Positions 31,872 through 42,100 of a DNA stretch of 55,058 nucleotides are shown one piece after another. The notes beneath the pieces are model-generated. The model did not search any database. It saw only the letters and a program-made list of their open reading frames with translations, and was not told where the DNA came from. Numbering within the stretch: position 1 is the first letter of the stretch; each line of letters opens with the position of its first letter. Origin of the DNA: a virus; the IMG/VR virus record IMGVR_UViG_3300021520_000004, positions 1 through 55,058 of that record; one strand, 5' to 3'. The translations under genes and the position numbers were made by a program.

Positions 31872-32953
31872 CACTTCACCAGCCAACGAGCCAGAAGTAG
31901 ACACAGCTCAAAGCGGGTCAAGAAGTCCAGCCACCGCTCCTCCAGCCAGACCAGACCGGGGAAGGTCGCTTTCACCCAACCCCTCGTCGCCAAGGTCTTC
32001 CAGTTGTCCACGTCCTGTACCCCGCTGATCCCGGCCCGCCGTGCCACGGTGATGACTTGGTGCTGAGTGACGTTGTTCTTGGGCCGGAACATATCGTCGG
32101 GGTAGCCCTGCATCAGCTTGGCCGTCTTGACGAGGTTGCCCTCTGGGAACCAGCCATTCGAGGTCGGCGGGTGGACGGACCCGTTCAAGTCGGTGTAGCC
32201 GTTTGGAAAGTCGCCCCAGGGGCGAGTCGCGAGGTTGGGTGCATCGATGATGGTGTGCGCTTCCATGGTCGAGCGGTCGAGGACGGGCTTGGTGTAGACG
32301 AGATTGCCACGGTCTCCGTACTCGTCACCCCAACTGTTCCAGAGCTTGTACGGGTTGGCGTCTTGGGGGACGTAAGCCACGAACAAGATGCGGTGGTAGC
32401 CACGCCGAACGTCGCCGTATCCTCCTGGCATGGGGACCACTCCACCGACGCGGGCCTTGTCGAACAGCGACTGCCAGACCTCGATGGAGATTGCCACGGG
32501 ACACTTCGAGGCTATCGCCATCTGCACCAGCGAGTCAGGGTCGTGCTTGGTTCCGGCATAGGACTCGATGCGATGAGTCCGGGCATTCTCATCAGCCCGT
32601 GCAGTGCGGTAGAACGGCGTCTCGCAGATTCCACGGTCGCGCTGGATGGTGTAGGCGACTCGTGGGTAAGTGCCGGGTTCGTCGTTCCCATCCTTGAGCT
32701 TGCACAGCTCGTACAGGTCGTCGGGGGAGAGGTCGTTCACCGTCCCCTGCTGCCGCTCGAAATACCACGACTGCTTGGCGTGGGCGTGACCGACACACCG
32801 AGGCTGACTACCTTGATTGCTATGGACGCCCAAGCCGGGGCGGTAGTCGAATGGCTCGACTGCTACGGTGGGGACGTACAGGCTTGCCAGGAAGTCGCGC
32901 TCATCTGGGGGGTTCAGTTGGCAGCCCAGTCCGAACTCATTCTGCATATCCAT
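31871..32953 (-). CDS. Papain-like (C1A) cysteine protease with SLH-like C-terminus
   Basis: The 360-residue protein has Q47 and C53 in NQGSQPRCVGHA, H187 in GYHRILFVAY and N206 in WNSWGDEYG, the complete C1A catalytic set. Residues about 270-312 (GYPDDMFRPKNNVTQHQVIT) match an S-layer-homology repeat, which binds secondary wall polymers. There is no signal peptide. It sits between tail-fibre and lysis genes, so it could be a virion-bound protease that opens the cell surface, or a lysis enzyme. In many phages and bacteria such C1A-SLH fusions remain uncharacterised. Confidence 0.8.
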   Translation of the reverse strand: MDMQNEFGLGCQLNPPDERDFLASLYVPTVAVEPFDYRPGLGVHSNQGSQPRCVGHAHAKQSWYFERQQGTVNDLSPDDLYELCKLKDGNDEPGTYPRVAYTIQRDRGICETPFYRTARADENARTHRIESYAGTKHDPDSLVQMAIASKCPVAISIEVWQSLFDKARVGGVVPMPGGYGDVRRGYHRILFVAYVPQDANPYKLWNSWGDEYGDRGNLVYTKPVLDRSTMEAHTIIDAPNLATRPWGDFPNGYTDLNGSVHPPTSNGWFPEGNLVKTAKLMQGYPDDMFRPKNNVTQHQVITVARRAGISGVQDVDNWKTLATRGWVKATFPGLVWLEERWLDFLTRFELCLLLARWLVK

Positions 32954-32968
32954 CCTCCCGTGTTGTCA

Positions 32969-33433
32969 TCAAGAACCCTCTTCGGCCGGCGCATTCGTCT
33001 CCACCACGGTCCAGTGGCCTTGGGCCAGCGTCTGGACGTGGCCGTTATCCAGCGTCACCACGAGTCGATAATCCCGGACACCGTCCGGCATGTCCGCGGT
33101 GTCATCGGCGCTCAGTTCCAAGTGGATGTGCTTGTTCACTCCCGTCGGCGTGATGATCGTGCATGGGTACTCCACCGGCGCATCGAACATGACACGAACG
33201 ACCGCGACGGCCTCGGTGAGGTCGGACGGCCACCCGGCACCGGTCGCGTTGTTGAAGGGGATCTCGCGGCCCTCGGTAGTGGAATAGTCGTCGCCCTGGA
33301 TGATGGGCCCGATGTCGTCCGTGGTCGTGACCGGGCTGATCACGGTGATGGTCGCCGCGCCCACCTTGGCGTCGATGGCGGCGACGGTGAGAGCCAGTGC
33401 GGCGATCGCGTCCAGGATGTCTTGCTCGGCCAC
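32969..33433 (-). CDS. Putative baseplate or tail protein
   Basis: The 154-residue protein has a helical N-terminus (DILDAIAALALTVAAIDAKV) and a beta-sandwich-like remainder (AVAVVRVMFDAPVEYPCTII, VRDYRLVVTLDNGHVQTLAQ). This resembles BppU-type baseplate upper proteins. The GTG start follows GGGAGGTTCAAC. Confidence 0.55.
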   Translation of the reverse strand: MAEQDILDAIAALALTVAAIDAKVGAATITVISPVTTTDDIGPIIQGDDYSTTEGREIPFNNATGAGWPSDLTEAVAVVRVMFDAPVEYPCTIITPTGVNKHIHLELSADDTADMPDGVRDYRLVVTLDNGHVQTLAQGHWTVVETNAPAEEGS

Positions 33434-33451
33434 GTTGAACCTCCCGATTTG

Positions 33452-33880
33452 TTAGGTGAGTTCTGTTCCCAGAAATCTTTGGCTGAACACAGTTCCCCGA
33501 ACGCTCCCGGTAGCGCCGTTCGTTATGGTTGTGAAGCTGACTTTGTGCCACCCCTCAGTGATTTTTCCGTTTCCATCCAGCGCCACGAACGGCAAGAGGT
33601 CTGCGTCCGAGACATACGTCAAATCGTTCAAGCTCGGGATGGTCACCCCATCAAGCGCCACGCGCACCGTGGCTGGCATGGCGCTCTCACGGATACCAAA
33701 ATCCAGTTCATGTGTGTGGTCCGGCGTCTCAAACTCGTGTGTATGATCCGGCAAAGAGACATCGTGCGTGTGCGCCATCCCGTGCTCGTGCGCGCCCGTG
33801 GCCGTCAGGATGCCCGAGATGAGGAAGTTGACGTAGGGCGATTCCTCGTCGTAGATCGGGTGGATGTGGGTGTCAGTCAC
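33452..33880 (-). CDS. Tail-fibre tip-like protein with His-rich repeats
   Basis: The 142-residue protein contains HEHGMAHTHDVSLPDHTHEF followed by ETPDHTHELDFGI. HxH motifs of this kind coordinate iron in trimeric phage tail-fibre needles. The C-terminus (GWHKVSFTTITNGATGSVRG) is beta-rich. It is probably a trimeric fibre or its tip. Confidence 0.65.
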   Translation of the reverse strand: MTDTHIHPIYDEESPYVNFLISGILTATGAHEHGMAHTHDVSLPDHTHEFETPDHTHELDFGIRESAMPATVRVALDGVTIPSLNDLTYVSDADLLPFVALDGNGKITEGWHKVSFTTITNGATGSVRGTVFSQRFLGTELT

Positions 33881-33889
33881 GAGTCCTCC

Positions 33890-34438
33890 TCATGGCGTCA
33901 CCAAAAGCACAGGGTGCAGCCACCCATAGAAGTATGCGGCATTAGCGAATCCGTCTAAGGGTTCTGCACTCTCGGTTGTTGCCTTCAGTACCAGATAGGT
34001 GAGGTCTTCCAGAACAATCGAGGATAGTTCGATGTCGTAGACCGCGCCCGCTAGGAACGGTCCAGCCAGTTCTCCGATCTTAGTCGAGAAGGCATCCCAA
34101 TCGCCTGGAGCGTCAAAATCTGGTCCCCACGACCCCATGTATACGCCTATCGTCATGCTCGCTCCGCATGTGGGATAGTCCTCTGTCATGGTCATCCTGA
34201 GTTTGGCCTGAGAGGGCGCGACTGTGAACTGTGTCGTGTCGAACGCCAGATAGTACCGCGCGACGGCATACCACTCGTCGCCAGCAGTCCCGAAGAAAGT
34301 CATAGTGGCCGATTCTGCGTCTCCAGTAAGCGGCCACGTGCCGCCGTACTTGGCTAGAGCGCCAGAGGCGGCCGCTAGGGGTAGTGAGATCGCGGCCGCT
34401 TCGCCTTTAACGGCCACTATGTCGAAGAAGAGCTTCAT
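33890..34438 (-). CDS. Putative tail or receptor-binding jelly-roll protein
   Basis: The 182-residue protein starts at MKLFFDIVAVKG in an ATGA overlap. Strand-rich sequence (YLAFDTTQFTVAPSQAKLRM, VYDIELSSIVLEDLTYLVLK) suggests a carbohydrate-binding-like sandwich. The N-terminus resembles that of its neighbour (FDI-x-A-x-KG), so both may share an attachment domain. Confidence 0.55.
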   Translation of the reverse strand: MKLFFDIVAVKGEAAAISLPLAAASGALAKYGGTWPLTGDAESATMTFFGTAGDEWYAVARYYLAFDTTQFTVAPSQAKLRMTMTEDYPTCGASMTIGVYMGSWGPDFDAPGDWDAFSTKIGELAGPFLAGAVYDIELSSIVLEDLTYLVLKATTESAEPLDGFANAAYFYGWLHPVLLVTP

Positions 34439-34998
34439 GAGAAGACGAAGGGGTTGTGATCCCAGCCTGCGACGGCCGAACCCTCTAAGCCCCAGATGCC
34501 ACCCGAATATGGGGTAAGCAAGAGCCACACAGTCTCGCCAGCGTGTGCCGTCGCGAAGGTAGAGAAGTCGAGTTCGATGATCTCATGCAGCGACCAAGGA
34601 CCGGACGCACTGCCGATGGGATCGCCAGCCACATGGTCCCCTCCCGGCGTGGTCCAGGCGACTCCGTCGGAGCGAGAGTTCCACGTGGTCTGCGAGAGAA
34701 CGGCAACCCCGTCCAGTTCATAGAGGGCTATCACTGGCCCTCCCTCACTAGCGTACCTGTGCGTCACGTCGATTTGTAGAAGGGCCGATGTAGTACCCGC
34801 CGGTATCGCGACGGCGAACACGGTGGACGAGGTGGGATGAGACACCTCGTCGGTTATGTCACTGCTGGCCTCTATGCCCCAGACGCTCCAGTTGGCCCAC
34901 TCGTCCCAGGTGTCGGGCGCCAGAGCGTCTAGCCCCATCGCGCCCTCCATCGGGCCGCCCTTGAACGCTCTGATGTCGAAGGACAACTCAAATGACAT
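34435..34998 (-). CDS. Putative tail protein, related N-terminus to its neighbour
   Basis: The 187-residue protein (MSFELSFDIRAFKGGPMEGA) is beta-rich and Trp-rich (WDEWANWSVWGIEASSDI, AGETVWLLLTPYSGGIWGLE). It overlaps the 3' end of the large tail gene by 11 bases. It is probably part of the tail tip; no enzyme motif is seen. Confidence 0.5.
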   Translation of the reverse strand: MSFELSFDIRAFKGGPMEGAMGLDALAPDTWDEWANWSVWGIEASSDITDEVSHPTSSTVFAVAIPAGTTSALLQIDVTHRYASEGGPVIALYELDGVAVLSQTTWNSRSDGVAWTTPGGDHVAGDPIGSASGPWSLHEIIELDFSTFATAHAGETVWLLLTPYSGGIWGLEGSAVAGWDHNPFVFS

Positions 34999-37900
34999 CG
35001 GCGGTGCCTACCAACTTGCATGTGGTGGCCGATGTACGGACCACACGTATGTCCTTGATGCGTATGGCCGTCTCGTCGTAGTCCCAAGCCGACCACGCGA
35101 ACTGGACGATCTCAGCGTCGGTGTCGAACCCGTGGGTCCACTCTTCCGTCTCGAACTCTCCGTCGGCGGTAATCTCGACCGCGAGCGTCACAGAAGCAGT
35201 GTCGCCGCCACCAGTGCCGCCGCCACCTTCTGCCGGACCCGTGACAGCCGGTGTCCCGGTCTGAGCGTCGATAAGCGCGTCGGTGTCCCAAGCCGTTCCT
35301 GTCTGCTCAACCTCGAAACGCACCGAATAGCCCTCGTCCACGGGTACCTCTACACTCGCAGATCCCCCGGCCGCGATCGTCTCAGAGCCGGAACCGATAG
35401 CGCCCTCCGCTTCCCCGGGATACGTTCCATAGAGTGTCCACGGGAAGGTCGCCTCGGCACTGCCCTCGTTCTGGATGAGGCCCGTGAAGACGATATCGGA
35501 GCCGCCAGCCAACGCCGCGCACTCGACGGAACGCGCGGTGTTGGCGACCTGAACCTGCCGGGACGTGCCGATGCGGACGCCACCCGCGGCGCCGCCGGCT
35601 ATCCCCAGGAAGTGGTTGTTGGCGGCGGCCTTGAGTACGCTGATGCCATGGAGCAGAGAGTCGGCATCGGTCACCGTCGCCACCACGGTGTTGCTGGTGT
35701 CACTGATGCGGTGGATGGAGATCTTGGGGATGTGGATGTTGAACTTCTCGATCGCCTCGACGATCAGGGTGATGCCGGATGCGACCGAATCGGCATCGGG
35801 AGAAGAGATGGTCTGGGTGTCTGCCGTGGAGTGGTAGACATCGCTGTGGATGTGGGTGTTGATCTTGTCCTTGATGAGGTTGCAGGCGGTGAAGATGCCT
35901 ACGCTGGCGCGTCCGATGTGCGGGGTGTAGCTGGCGTCCAGGTCCGCGCAGAGCGTGACCAGAGACGGTTCGTCGTTCGCGTCGGCCGCCGTCGGCGCGT
36001 CATCCACGAAGGCGTAGTGCGAGGCAGTCCTGTTCACGTGGGCGATGATGTTGTCCTTGGCCGCGTTCGCGGATCCGCAGAGCGTCAGCAGTGTCGTGTC
36101 ATCCGGCGCCGCCATCGTGTTGTCGGTGTCGGCCGCCAAGTGATAGTCGGTCGAGCCGATGTGATTGTTGAACTTGGTCGCAAGGTTGCCGAGGAAGACG
36201 CGGCAGGACTCTCGGGTCGCCGGCGCGTGGTAGGTGAGGAGATCGGTGGTGTCCACCTTGTCGTGGACGCCAACCTCCCCGACCGCGACGACGATGGTGT
36301 CGGAGATGTCGAGCTCGTAGTGGATGTTGATCGCCTGGGCGGTCGTGGTCGTCTCTGACGAGGCATCGGCGGTCAGGACATCCGCACCGCCGTCCAGTGA
36401 CGTCACGTTCTCCCCGCCGCCAGACGCCGCTCCCTTGGCGTAGGAGCGCATGCCCCCCACCTGATAGCGCAGACGGAGGTCGAGCATGTCGGCGCCGTAG
36501 GGCACGAAGAAGTTAACCTCGGCCGGGTAGTCCGTGCCGCCGGCGGTCCGCTCGAACGCTTCCGAGAAGGAGGTGTTCGAGTCCGTGGGGACGCCCTGGT
36601 AGGACTTCTGGAGCGTCGCCAGGTTGCGCCGGTTCTCCAGCAGGGTGAGTTCCAGGCTCGCGCTTGGGTCGCCCACGACGAGGTTGGCTTCCAGGCTGCC
36701 GGTAGAGCGCTGGATTTCGAGGACCCGCCGGGAGAGATTGAGCGTCTTGTAGAGGAAGTGGATGGTGTCACCGGGAACGATGAGTGCCGCCTCGGTGTCC
36801 GTGATGCCGATGGTGTAGGTGTCCGTGTCCCAACAGGTCTGCTCGACCATGTTCGCCACCTTGGCCTGAGCCGTGGCGAGGTCTTTGATCTCCTTGTCGG
36901 TCGCGGTCCCACGCTGCACCCCATAGCTCTGCTCGCTGGTCTTCCCGTCGCGAAGGCCGGTGGCGCGGGCGTTCACGACCAACTGGTACTGGCCGTCGCC
37001 GTAGCAGAGCATGGTGAGGTCGTTGGCGATCTTCTGCCGGTCGCGCTTGCGGGCGAGCTTGGTCACGTTCCAGCCGCGCCGGAAGGTCACGACGTTGGCA
37101 GCGCGGAGATCCCGGCCGAGTGCGGCCACGTGCGTGATGGTCTTGGCAACGGCGTCGAAGGACAGTTCCCCGCCGACCGCCTTGACCACGGAGGCCACGG
37201 CCTCGAAGAGGCTCTTGTAGTCCCACTGCATGGAGATCAGGTTGTCGGTGGTGACCGTGAATCCGGTGACCTTGACGGTGCCGGCCACGATCTCCACCTC
37301 GACGGTGTGGCTGTTCGAGGGGTCCAGACCGGGGCACGTGAGAGAGACGGCCGTGCTCACGTCGATGGGAGCAGTGCCGGGCACCAACGTGGTGCCGCTG
37401 ACCGTGTACTGTTTCCCGTTGATGCGAACCTTGGCTGAAGCGCTCGCCCCGCCGGCCGCGAACCCGATGGTGACGAAGGGACCGTTGAATATCTGCCCGA
37501 TCCAGTCACCGGGGTAGGCGCCCGAGATGTCCGATGCGCCTAGCGTCCACACGCCGTAGCGCTCGATGGTCCCGGCGTTGAAGGGGATGAGTGCCGGGCG
37601 GGTGTCCATGGAACCGATGTACGTCCACCCGCTGTCGGGACCGATCTCCCAGGCGCGGGCGTCATCGAACCAGACCGCAACGTCACTCGCGTTGGCGAGC
37701 CCCAGACGCATGCGTCGGCCGGTAGCCGTGGCCGCGTCCGTGAGGACGGTGTGCGGGCCGCCATCGGCCGGGATGACCACCGACTCAGCCTCTGCCCAGG
37801 TTCCGTCGATAGCCTGGAACTGGATGGAGAGCGTGGCCGAGCCCGTGCCCGCTGAGAGCGCACAGGCGGTGATGCCCACCTGATACTGCTTGCCTGCCAT

Positions 37901-38446
37901 GCAGGGGAGGTCATCCGAGAGGGAGACGGTTCCACCGGCCGGGGCCTGCCAGACCCGGCGATTGCTCACGAGCGGGGCCGTCCATCCAGTCGGGTGCGTC
38001 CAGTTGGTGGGCTTGTTCGCGTTGTCGAGTATCCCGAAGCCGGGGTTCTTGACCGGGCGGCCCACGCGGCCAGCAAGCACCGCCGCCAGCATGCGGCTGG
38101 GGAGGCAGTTGAGGTACGTAGCCGGGCCCGGAGAGTAGTTCGTGAAGTAGTTCTCAAGCTCGGACTGCTCGGCGCTCGTGGCCGCGATGGTGAGCCCGGT
38201 TTCAAAATCACCGTCGATGGTGTCGATGACGTAGCGCCCGTCGCCGAAGAGGAACTGCCAGCCGGTGTCCAGCATCCACAGGCGGTCCTCACTGGTGCCG
38301 TCGGCCTTCTGAACGGTGGCGCCGATCTGGGCTGAGTCCACGACGCCCGACCCCTGGAGCCGAGCGCGCCAAGAGACGGTTGCGGGCAGGATACCGACCA
38401 AGGTTCCGACCGGGTCCAGGATGCGAATGTAGCCAGACTCGGCCAC
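34988..38446 (-). CDS. Large tail-tip protein (tail-associated, Gp37-like) with internal repeats
   Basis: The 1,152-residue protein directly follows Dit, the usual place of the siphovirus tail-tip or baseplate hub protein. The N-terminal third has RILDPVGTLVGILPATVSWR and a hub-like domain. The middle third includes a carbohydrate-binding-like segment. From about residue 730 to 945 there are four or five degenerate repeats of around 50 residues (FNNHIGSTDYHLAADTDNT, HIHSDVYHSTADTQTISSPD, IHRISDTSNTV). The C-terminus is beta-rich. The GTG start lies close behind the Dit stop. Confidence 0.7.
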   Translation of the reverse strand: MAESGYIRILDPVGTLVGILPATVSWRARLQGSGVVDSAQIGATVQKADGTSEDRLWMLDTGWQFLFGDGRYVIDTIDGDFETGLTIAATSAEQSELENYFTNYSPGPATYLNCLPSRMLAAVLAGRVGRPVKNPGFGILDNANKPTNWTHPTGWTAPLVSNRRVWQAPAGGTVSLSDDLPCMAGKQYQVGITACALSAGTGSATLSIQFQAIDGTWAEAESVVIPADGGPHTVLTDAATATGRRMRLGLANASDVAVWFDDARAWEIGPDSGWTYIGSMDTRPALIPFNAGTIERYGVWTLGASDISGAYPGDWIGQIFNGPFVTIGFAAGGASASAKVRINGKQYTVSGTTLVPGTAPIDVSTAVSLTCPGLDPSNSHTVEVEIVAGTVKVTGFTVTTDNLISMQWDYKSLFEAVASVVKAVGGELSFDAVAKTITHVAALGRDLRAANVVTFRRGWNVTKLARKRDRQKIANDLTMLCYGDGQYQLVVNARATGLRDGKTSEQSYGVQRGTATDKEIKDLATAQAKVANMVEQTCWDTDTYTIGITDTEAALIVPGDTIHFLYKTLNLSRRVLEIQRSTGSLEANLVVGDPSASLELTLLENRRNLATLQKSYQGVPTDSNTSFSEAFERTAGGTDYPAEVNFFVPYGADMLDLRLRYQVGGMRSYAKGAASGGGENVTSLDGGADVLTADASSETTTTAQAINIHYELDISDTIVVAVGEVGVHDKVDTTDLLTYHAPATRESCRVFLGNLATKFNNHIGSTDYHLAADTDNTMAAPDDTTLLTLCGSANAAKDNIIAHVNRTASHYAFVDDAPTAADANDEPSLVTLCADLDASYTPHIGRASVGIFTACNLIKDKINTHIHSDVYHSTADTQTISSPDADSVASGITLIVEAIEKFNIHIPKISIHRISDTSNTVVATVTDADSLLHGISVLKAAANNHFLGIAGGAAGGVRIGTSRQVQVANTARSVECAALAGGSDIVFTGLIQNEGSAEATFPWTLYGTYPGEAEGAIGSGSETIAAGGSASVEVPVDEGYSVRFEVEQTGTAWDTDALIDAQTGTPAVTGPAEGGGGTGGGDTASVTLAVEITADGEFETEEWTHGFDTDAEIVQFAWSAWDYDETAIRIKDIRVVRTSATTCKLVGTADVI

Positions 38447-38448
38447 GG

Positions 38449-39192
38449 TTACGTGTACCTCCGGCGGTAGTCGGCCCGCAGCACGAAGTTGGCCGAGGAT
38501 TTGGTGATGACGTTGGACCCCACGATGAGGGCCGGGAAGTCAGCATCGGTCGCCGTGTTCGCCCAGTCAAGGACGCCGTTCAGCTTGGGCGTCGGGGCCT
38601 GGGGGTCAGCGTCCACGGTGAGGACATCGCTGCTTGTCAGTGCCCCTTCATATTCGAAGGTTTCTCCGTTCACGGTGAAGGACAGGCCGGACGCAAGCGT
38701 TGCGCCGACCGTGCAGGTCCACAGGGGATAGCAGGGCACGTCTCCCCCGACGGCCATGGGGTTCGTCACCGGGTTGGCCGTGACCGGCGTCACGTCCTCC
38801 CAGTAGGGGTAGCGGTCGAAGACGAGATCGAACTGCGCCACGCGCATGTAGTACGGCAGTTGCTCGATGTCGATGTTCCAGCCCCGGCCTCGCGCCATGA
38901 TCTGCTGGGCGGTGCGGTCCACCACCGTGAGTACCTTGTAGCCAAGGTCAGGGTGCACCCAAGCCTTGAGCGATGCCAGCTTGCTCAGAAGGTCGGCATG
39001 GTCAGTCCCGGCCACTACCACGTTGAAGCTCAGAGGGCGGGCCACCAGGCGCCCGACGCTCTCCACGGGGATGTCCTGACCCGGCAGGTACAGTTGCTGA
39101 ATCTCGCGGCCGGGAAGGTCGAGCGGGCCGCGGACGCCGGGGGTGACGAGGTACGTGGAAAGCTCATGTTGGTCAAAGACGACGTTTGACAT
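38449..39192 (-). CDS. Distal tail protein (Dit)
   Basis: The 247-residue protein has the Sipho_tail pattern: PGREIQQLYLPGQDIPVESV, RPLSFNVVVAGTDHADLLSK, YKVLTVVDRTAQQIMAR and FDLVFDRYPYWED. A beta-rich C-terminal domain follows. It forms the hexameric hub at the tail end and connects tube to tip. It follows the tape measure by a TGATG overlap, the canonical order. Confidence 0.8.
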   Translation of the reverse strand: MSNVVFDQHELSTYLVTPGVRGPLDLPGREIQQLYLPGQDIPVESVGRLVARPLSFNVVVAGTDHADLLSKLASLKAWVHPDLGYKVLTVVDRTAQQIMARGRGWNIDIEQLPYYMRVAQFDLVFDRYPYWEDVTPVTANPVTNPMAVGGDVPCYPLWTCTVGATLASGLSFTVNGETFEYEGALTSSDVLTVDADPQAPTPKLNGVLDWANTATDADFPALIVGSNVITKSSANFVLRADYRRRYT

Positions 39193-42100
39193 CAGTTCCA
39201 GTCCCCCGATACGACGTGGATGTTCCGGTTGATCTGGTCCGACACGAGCGTGGAGAGCTTGCGAATGTCCACACTGCCGAAGTCATCCACCAGGTGGAGG
39301 AAGATGTGCTGCTCGGCTTTCGCGCCCCCCATGATGTCGTGGAGGCTCGATACCGTGCTTCCCACCACGTCCTGGCCCTTGAAGGGGCTCATGATGGTCG
39401 GGACGAATCCCTCCAGCCACTTGTCCAGGTTGGCGAGGGGACCGGCCTTGGCGGGCGAGTGAAGTTCCAGGTAGCGGGCAAGCGCATCGGCAGCCGCGAT
39501 ACCGGCTTGCTCGATGAGGGGGATGGCGGCCACAACCCCGGCCGCCAGACTGGCGCCCAAGGTGTAGCCGGCGTTGTAATACTTGCCCTGCTCGCCCAGC
39601 AGTCGGCTCTCCTCATCGATGACTGCCTGCATCTGGTCGCTGTAGGACTTGATGAGCGCGTCCAGCGCGGCTTGGTAGGCGATCTGAGCGTCCTCACGGA
39701 GCTTCTGGAAGTGCGCGTCGGCTTCGTCCTTCTCCGCCTGATGGGCGGCCCGCACGTCATCCAGGGCGGCAAGTTCGGCTGCCTGCTGGGCGGCGAGTGA
39801 GGCGTTGGAGGCGTCGATCTGATCCTGGAGGGCCACCTTCTCGGCTTCCTGCTGAGCCGTCAGTTGTTCGAGCGCCGCGGCCTTCTGCTCCTCAAGTTGA
39901 CGCCGGGCGTCCTCACGCGCCCACGCGGAGTCCTCCTGGGCCATCGCATCTCTTTGGTCTTGGATGGCGCCCTCAAGTTCACGCATCCGTGCGATGTCGC
40001 CCTCGGTGTAGTAGCCCTGCCCCTGAAGAATGCGAAGCTCGTCCTGGCTTTTGCCGAGTTCACGGAGCGCCTTGTTGCGTTGCTGCGCTCGCGTAATCGC
40101 CCGGTCATTTGAGTCCATGAGCGAGAGTTGGTCGTCGTAGAACTTGGTGAGCGCCTTGACTTCATCGTTCAGAGAATCGCTGAGGTCCGACACGCGCTTG
40201 TCGTTGGCCGCTTTGAGCGCGGCATAGTGCGCGTTGATGGCCGCTTCTTGTTTCTTGAGTTCGACCTCCATGGCAACGCCACGCTCGGTCCAGGCCGCGT
40301 TCCAGTCCGCTTGGGCGCTGTCGATGGCCTTGTTCGTCTCGGCGAGCGCGTTCTGCAGCGCCGTCTTCGAGGCGTTGAACATGGCCGTGAGCGACGAGAG
40401 CGCGGCTGCCGCATAACCCTGGATAGCCTCGGGGGTGGCGGCGTTCCGCATCTGGCCCATCTGGGCCTCGAACTGCTGGCCCAGTTGCTGCATCAGGACC
40501 GGCAGTAGCGCCAGCTGCTGCGCGGCTGAACCGGATGCGTCGGCCAGGATCTGGATCTGCATGGCGGTCTGCGCGGCGGCTGCGCCCCAGAAGCGGGTCG
40601 CTTCGGCCGCGGCGTCCATGACCGGGTTGAGACTGGCGATCTGGGTGTCGAGGGCGAGGATGTCCACCCTGAGAGAGGACAGTTGCTCGTCGGTCGCTCC
40701 CCCGGCCTTCTTCAGGTCGTACAGCGCCTGATTCGCGGCCTTCTGGGCCTCGAGCGCGGCGAGTTGCTTGTTCAGCGCAGCCTGTTGCTCTGCTGCAGAT
40801 GCGCCACGGGCCTTGAGGTTCTCAAGCTCTGCGGCGTAGACGTTCGCGGCCGCCGAGGCCCGCGCGTATGCAGCCGAGGCCGCGGCGAACCCGGCCTCTT
40901 GCTCGGGGGTGAAGGTGACCGGAGTGGCCCCGCCCGTGAAGTCGTTGAAGCCCCCACCGGCATATCCACGTATCCCGCCCCGAGCGTACACGCCCAGGAT
41001 GCGGCCGGTCTGCGCCCAGATGTTGACTGAACGACTGCGCCGGTCGGGCGCCAGGGGGATGAAGGCCTCACCATGCGTTTCCGGTTCGGCCCACTGCACG
41101 AGGCCGCGGGGGCTGACGGCCGGCTGGATGACCGCCTGGGTGGGCAGCATGATGCCACCCTGCGCCAACGGGACGTTCGGACTCCAGTCTGGACTGTTGA
41201 ATATACGGTTATCGGTGTTGACGATGGGTATCTCCTGGGCGCCGAAGGCCTTGAGGATGGTGTTCAAGGCTCTAGCCAGGGACACCCCGACCCCGTCGAT
41301 GGCCGCGTCGATGGCGGCGGTACCGGCGTTGAACTGGGTCACAAGCGCGTCGGCGATGTGCTGGCCGGCGGTACCCGCGAGGGCGCTCATCTCGGCATCG
41401 TATGTGGCGAGGGCGGTCGCCGTCTCTTCACTGCGCTTCGTCGCCATGTCGCGGAGTATCCCGAAGGCGCGGTCCTGGTCTTCCTGCGACCCCGCTATCA
41501 GTTCCTCGGCCATCGTCTGCTTCTGCTCGGCGGTGAGGCCGGATGCGAGGATGGCAGCCTGGATGTCGGGGGGCAGGTGCGTCATGTTGACAACGTACTT
41601 GCCGGCTGCGGTCGCGGCGTCGGCCCAGGTCTGGGTCATCTCCCCGATGGTGAACGCCGCTTCTTCGGCGGTGACCTTGATCGCCTCGATGGCGTCCTTC
41701 TGCGCGGTCGCACGTTCCTGGATTGCCGCCTTCTCGGCGTCAGCCTGGGCGGTGATCGCGTTCTCCTCGTCCTGGATAGTCTTGATGTGGGCGGCGGCAA
41801 TAGCCCCGCCCAGGTCGAAAGTAGCGATCGCGCCGAAGGTAGCCTTCTTCTGCCACTCCGATTCCTGGGCCTTGAGGTCGGCAAGACGCGCATCCTTGAC
41901 CTTCTCTATGGCGGCGATCTCCGCGTCGGCCTGTTTGTCGACGGCCTTCTTCTGCGCGTCTGCGGCCTTCTGGTTGGCCGCGTTGGTGGCTGCGGCCTCG
42001 TCGTTCAACTGATCCTGCTTGGCCTTGAGGGCCTTGTTGTAGGCCCCACCCATGTCGTACTGAGCCTCGAGTTCCTTGACCCAGGCCTTGGTGCCCTCAT

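Noticed and set aside
34856-36358. Long open frames on the plus strand opposite tail genes
   Set aside because: They are low-complexity Arg/Gly/Val-rich shadows of GC-rich coding sequence without ribosome sites.
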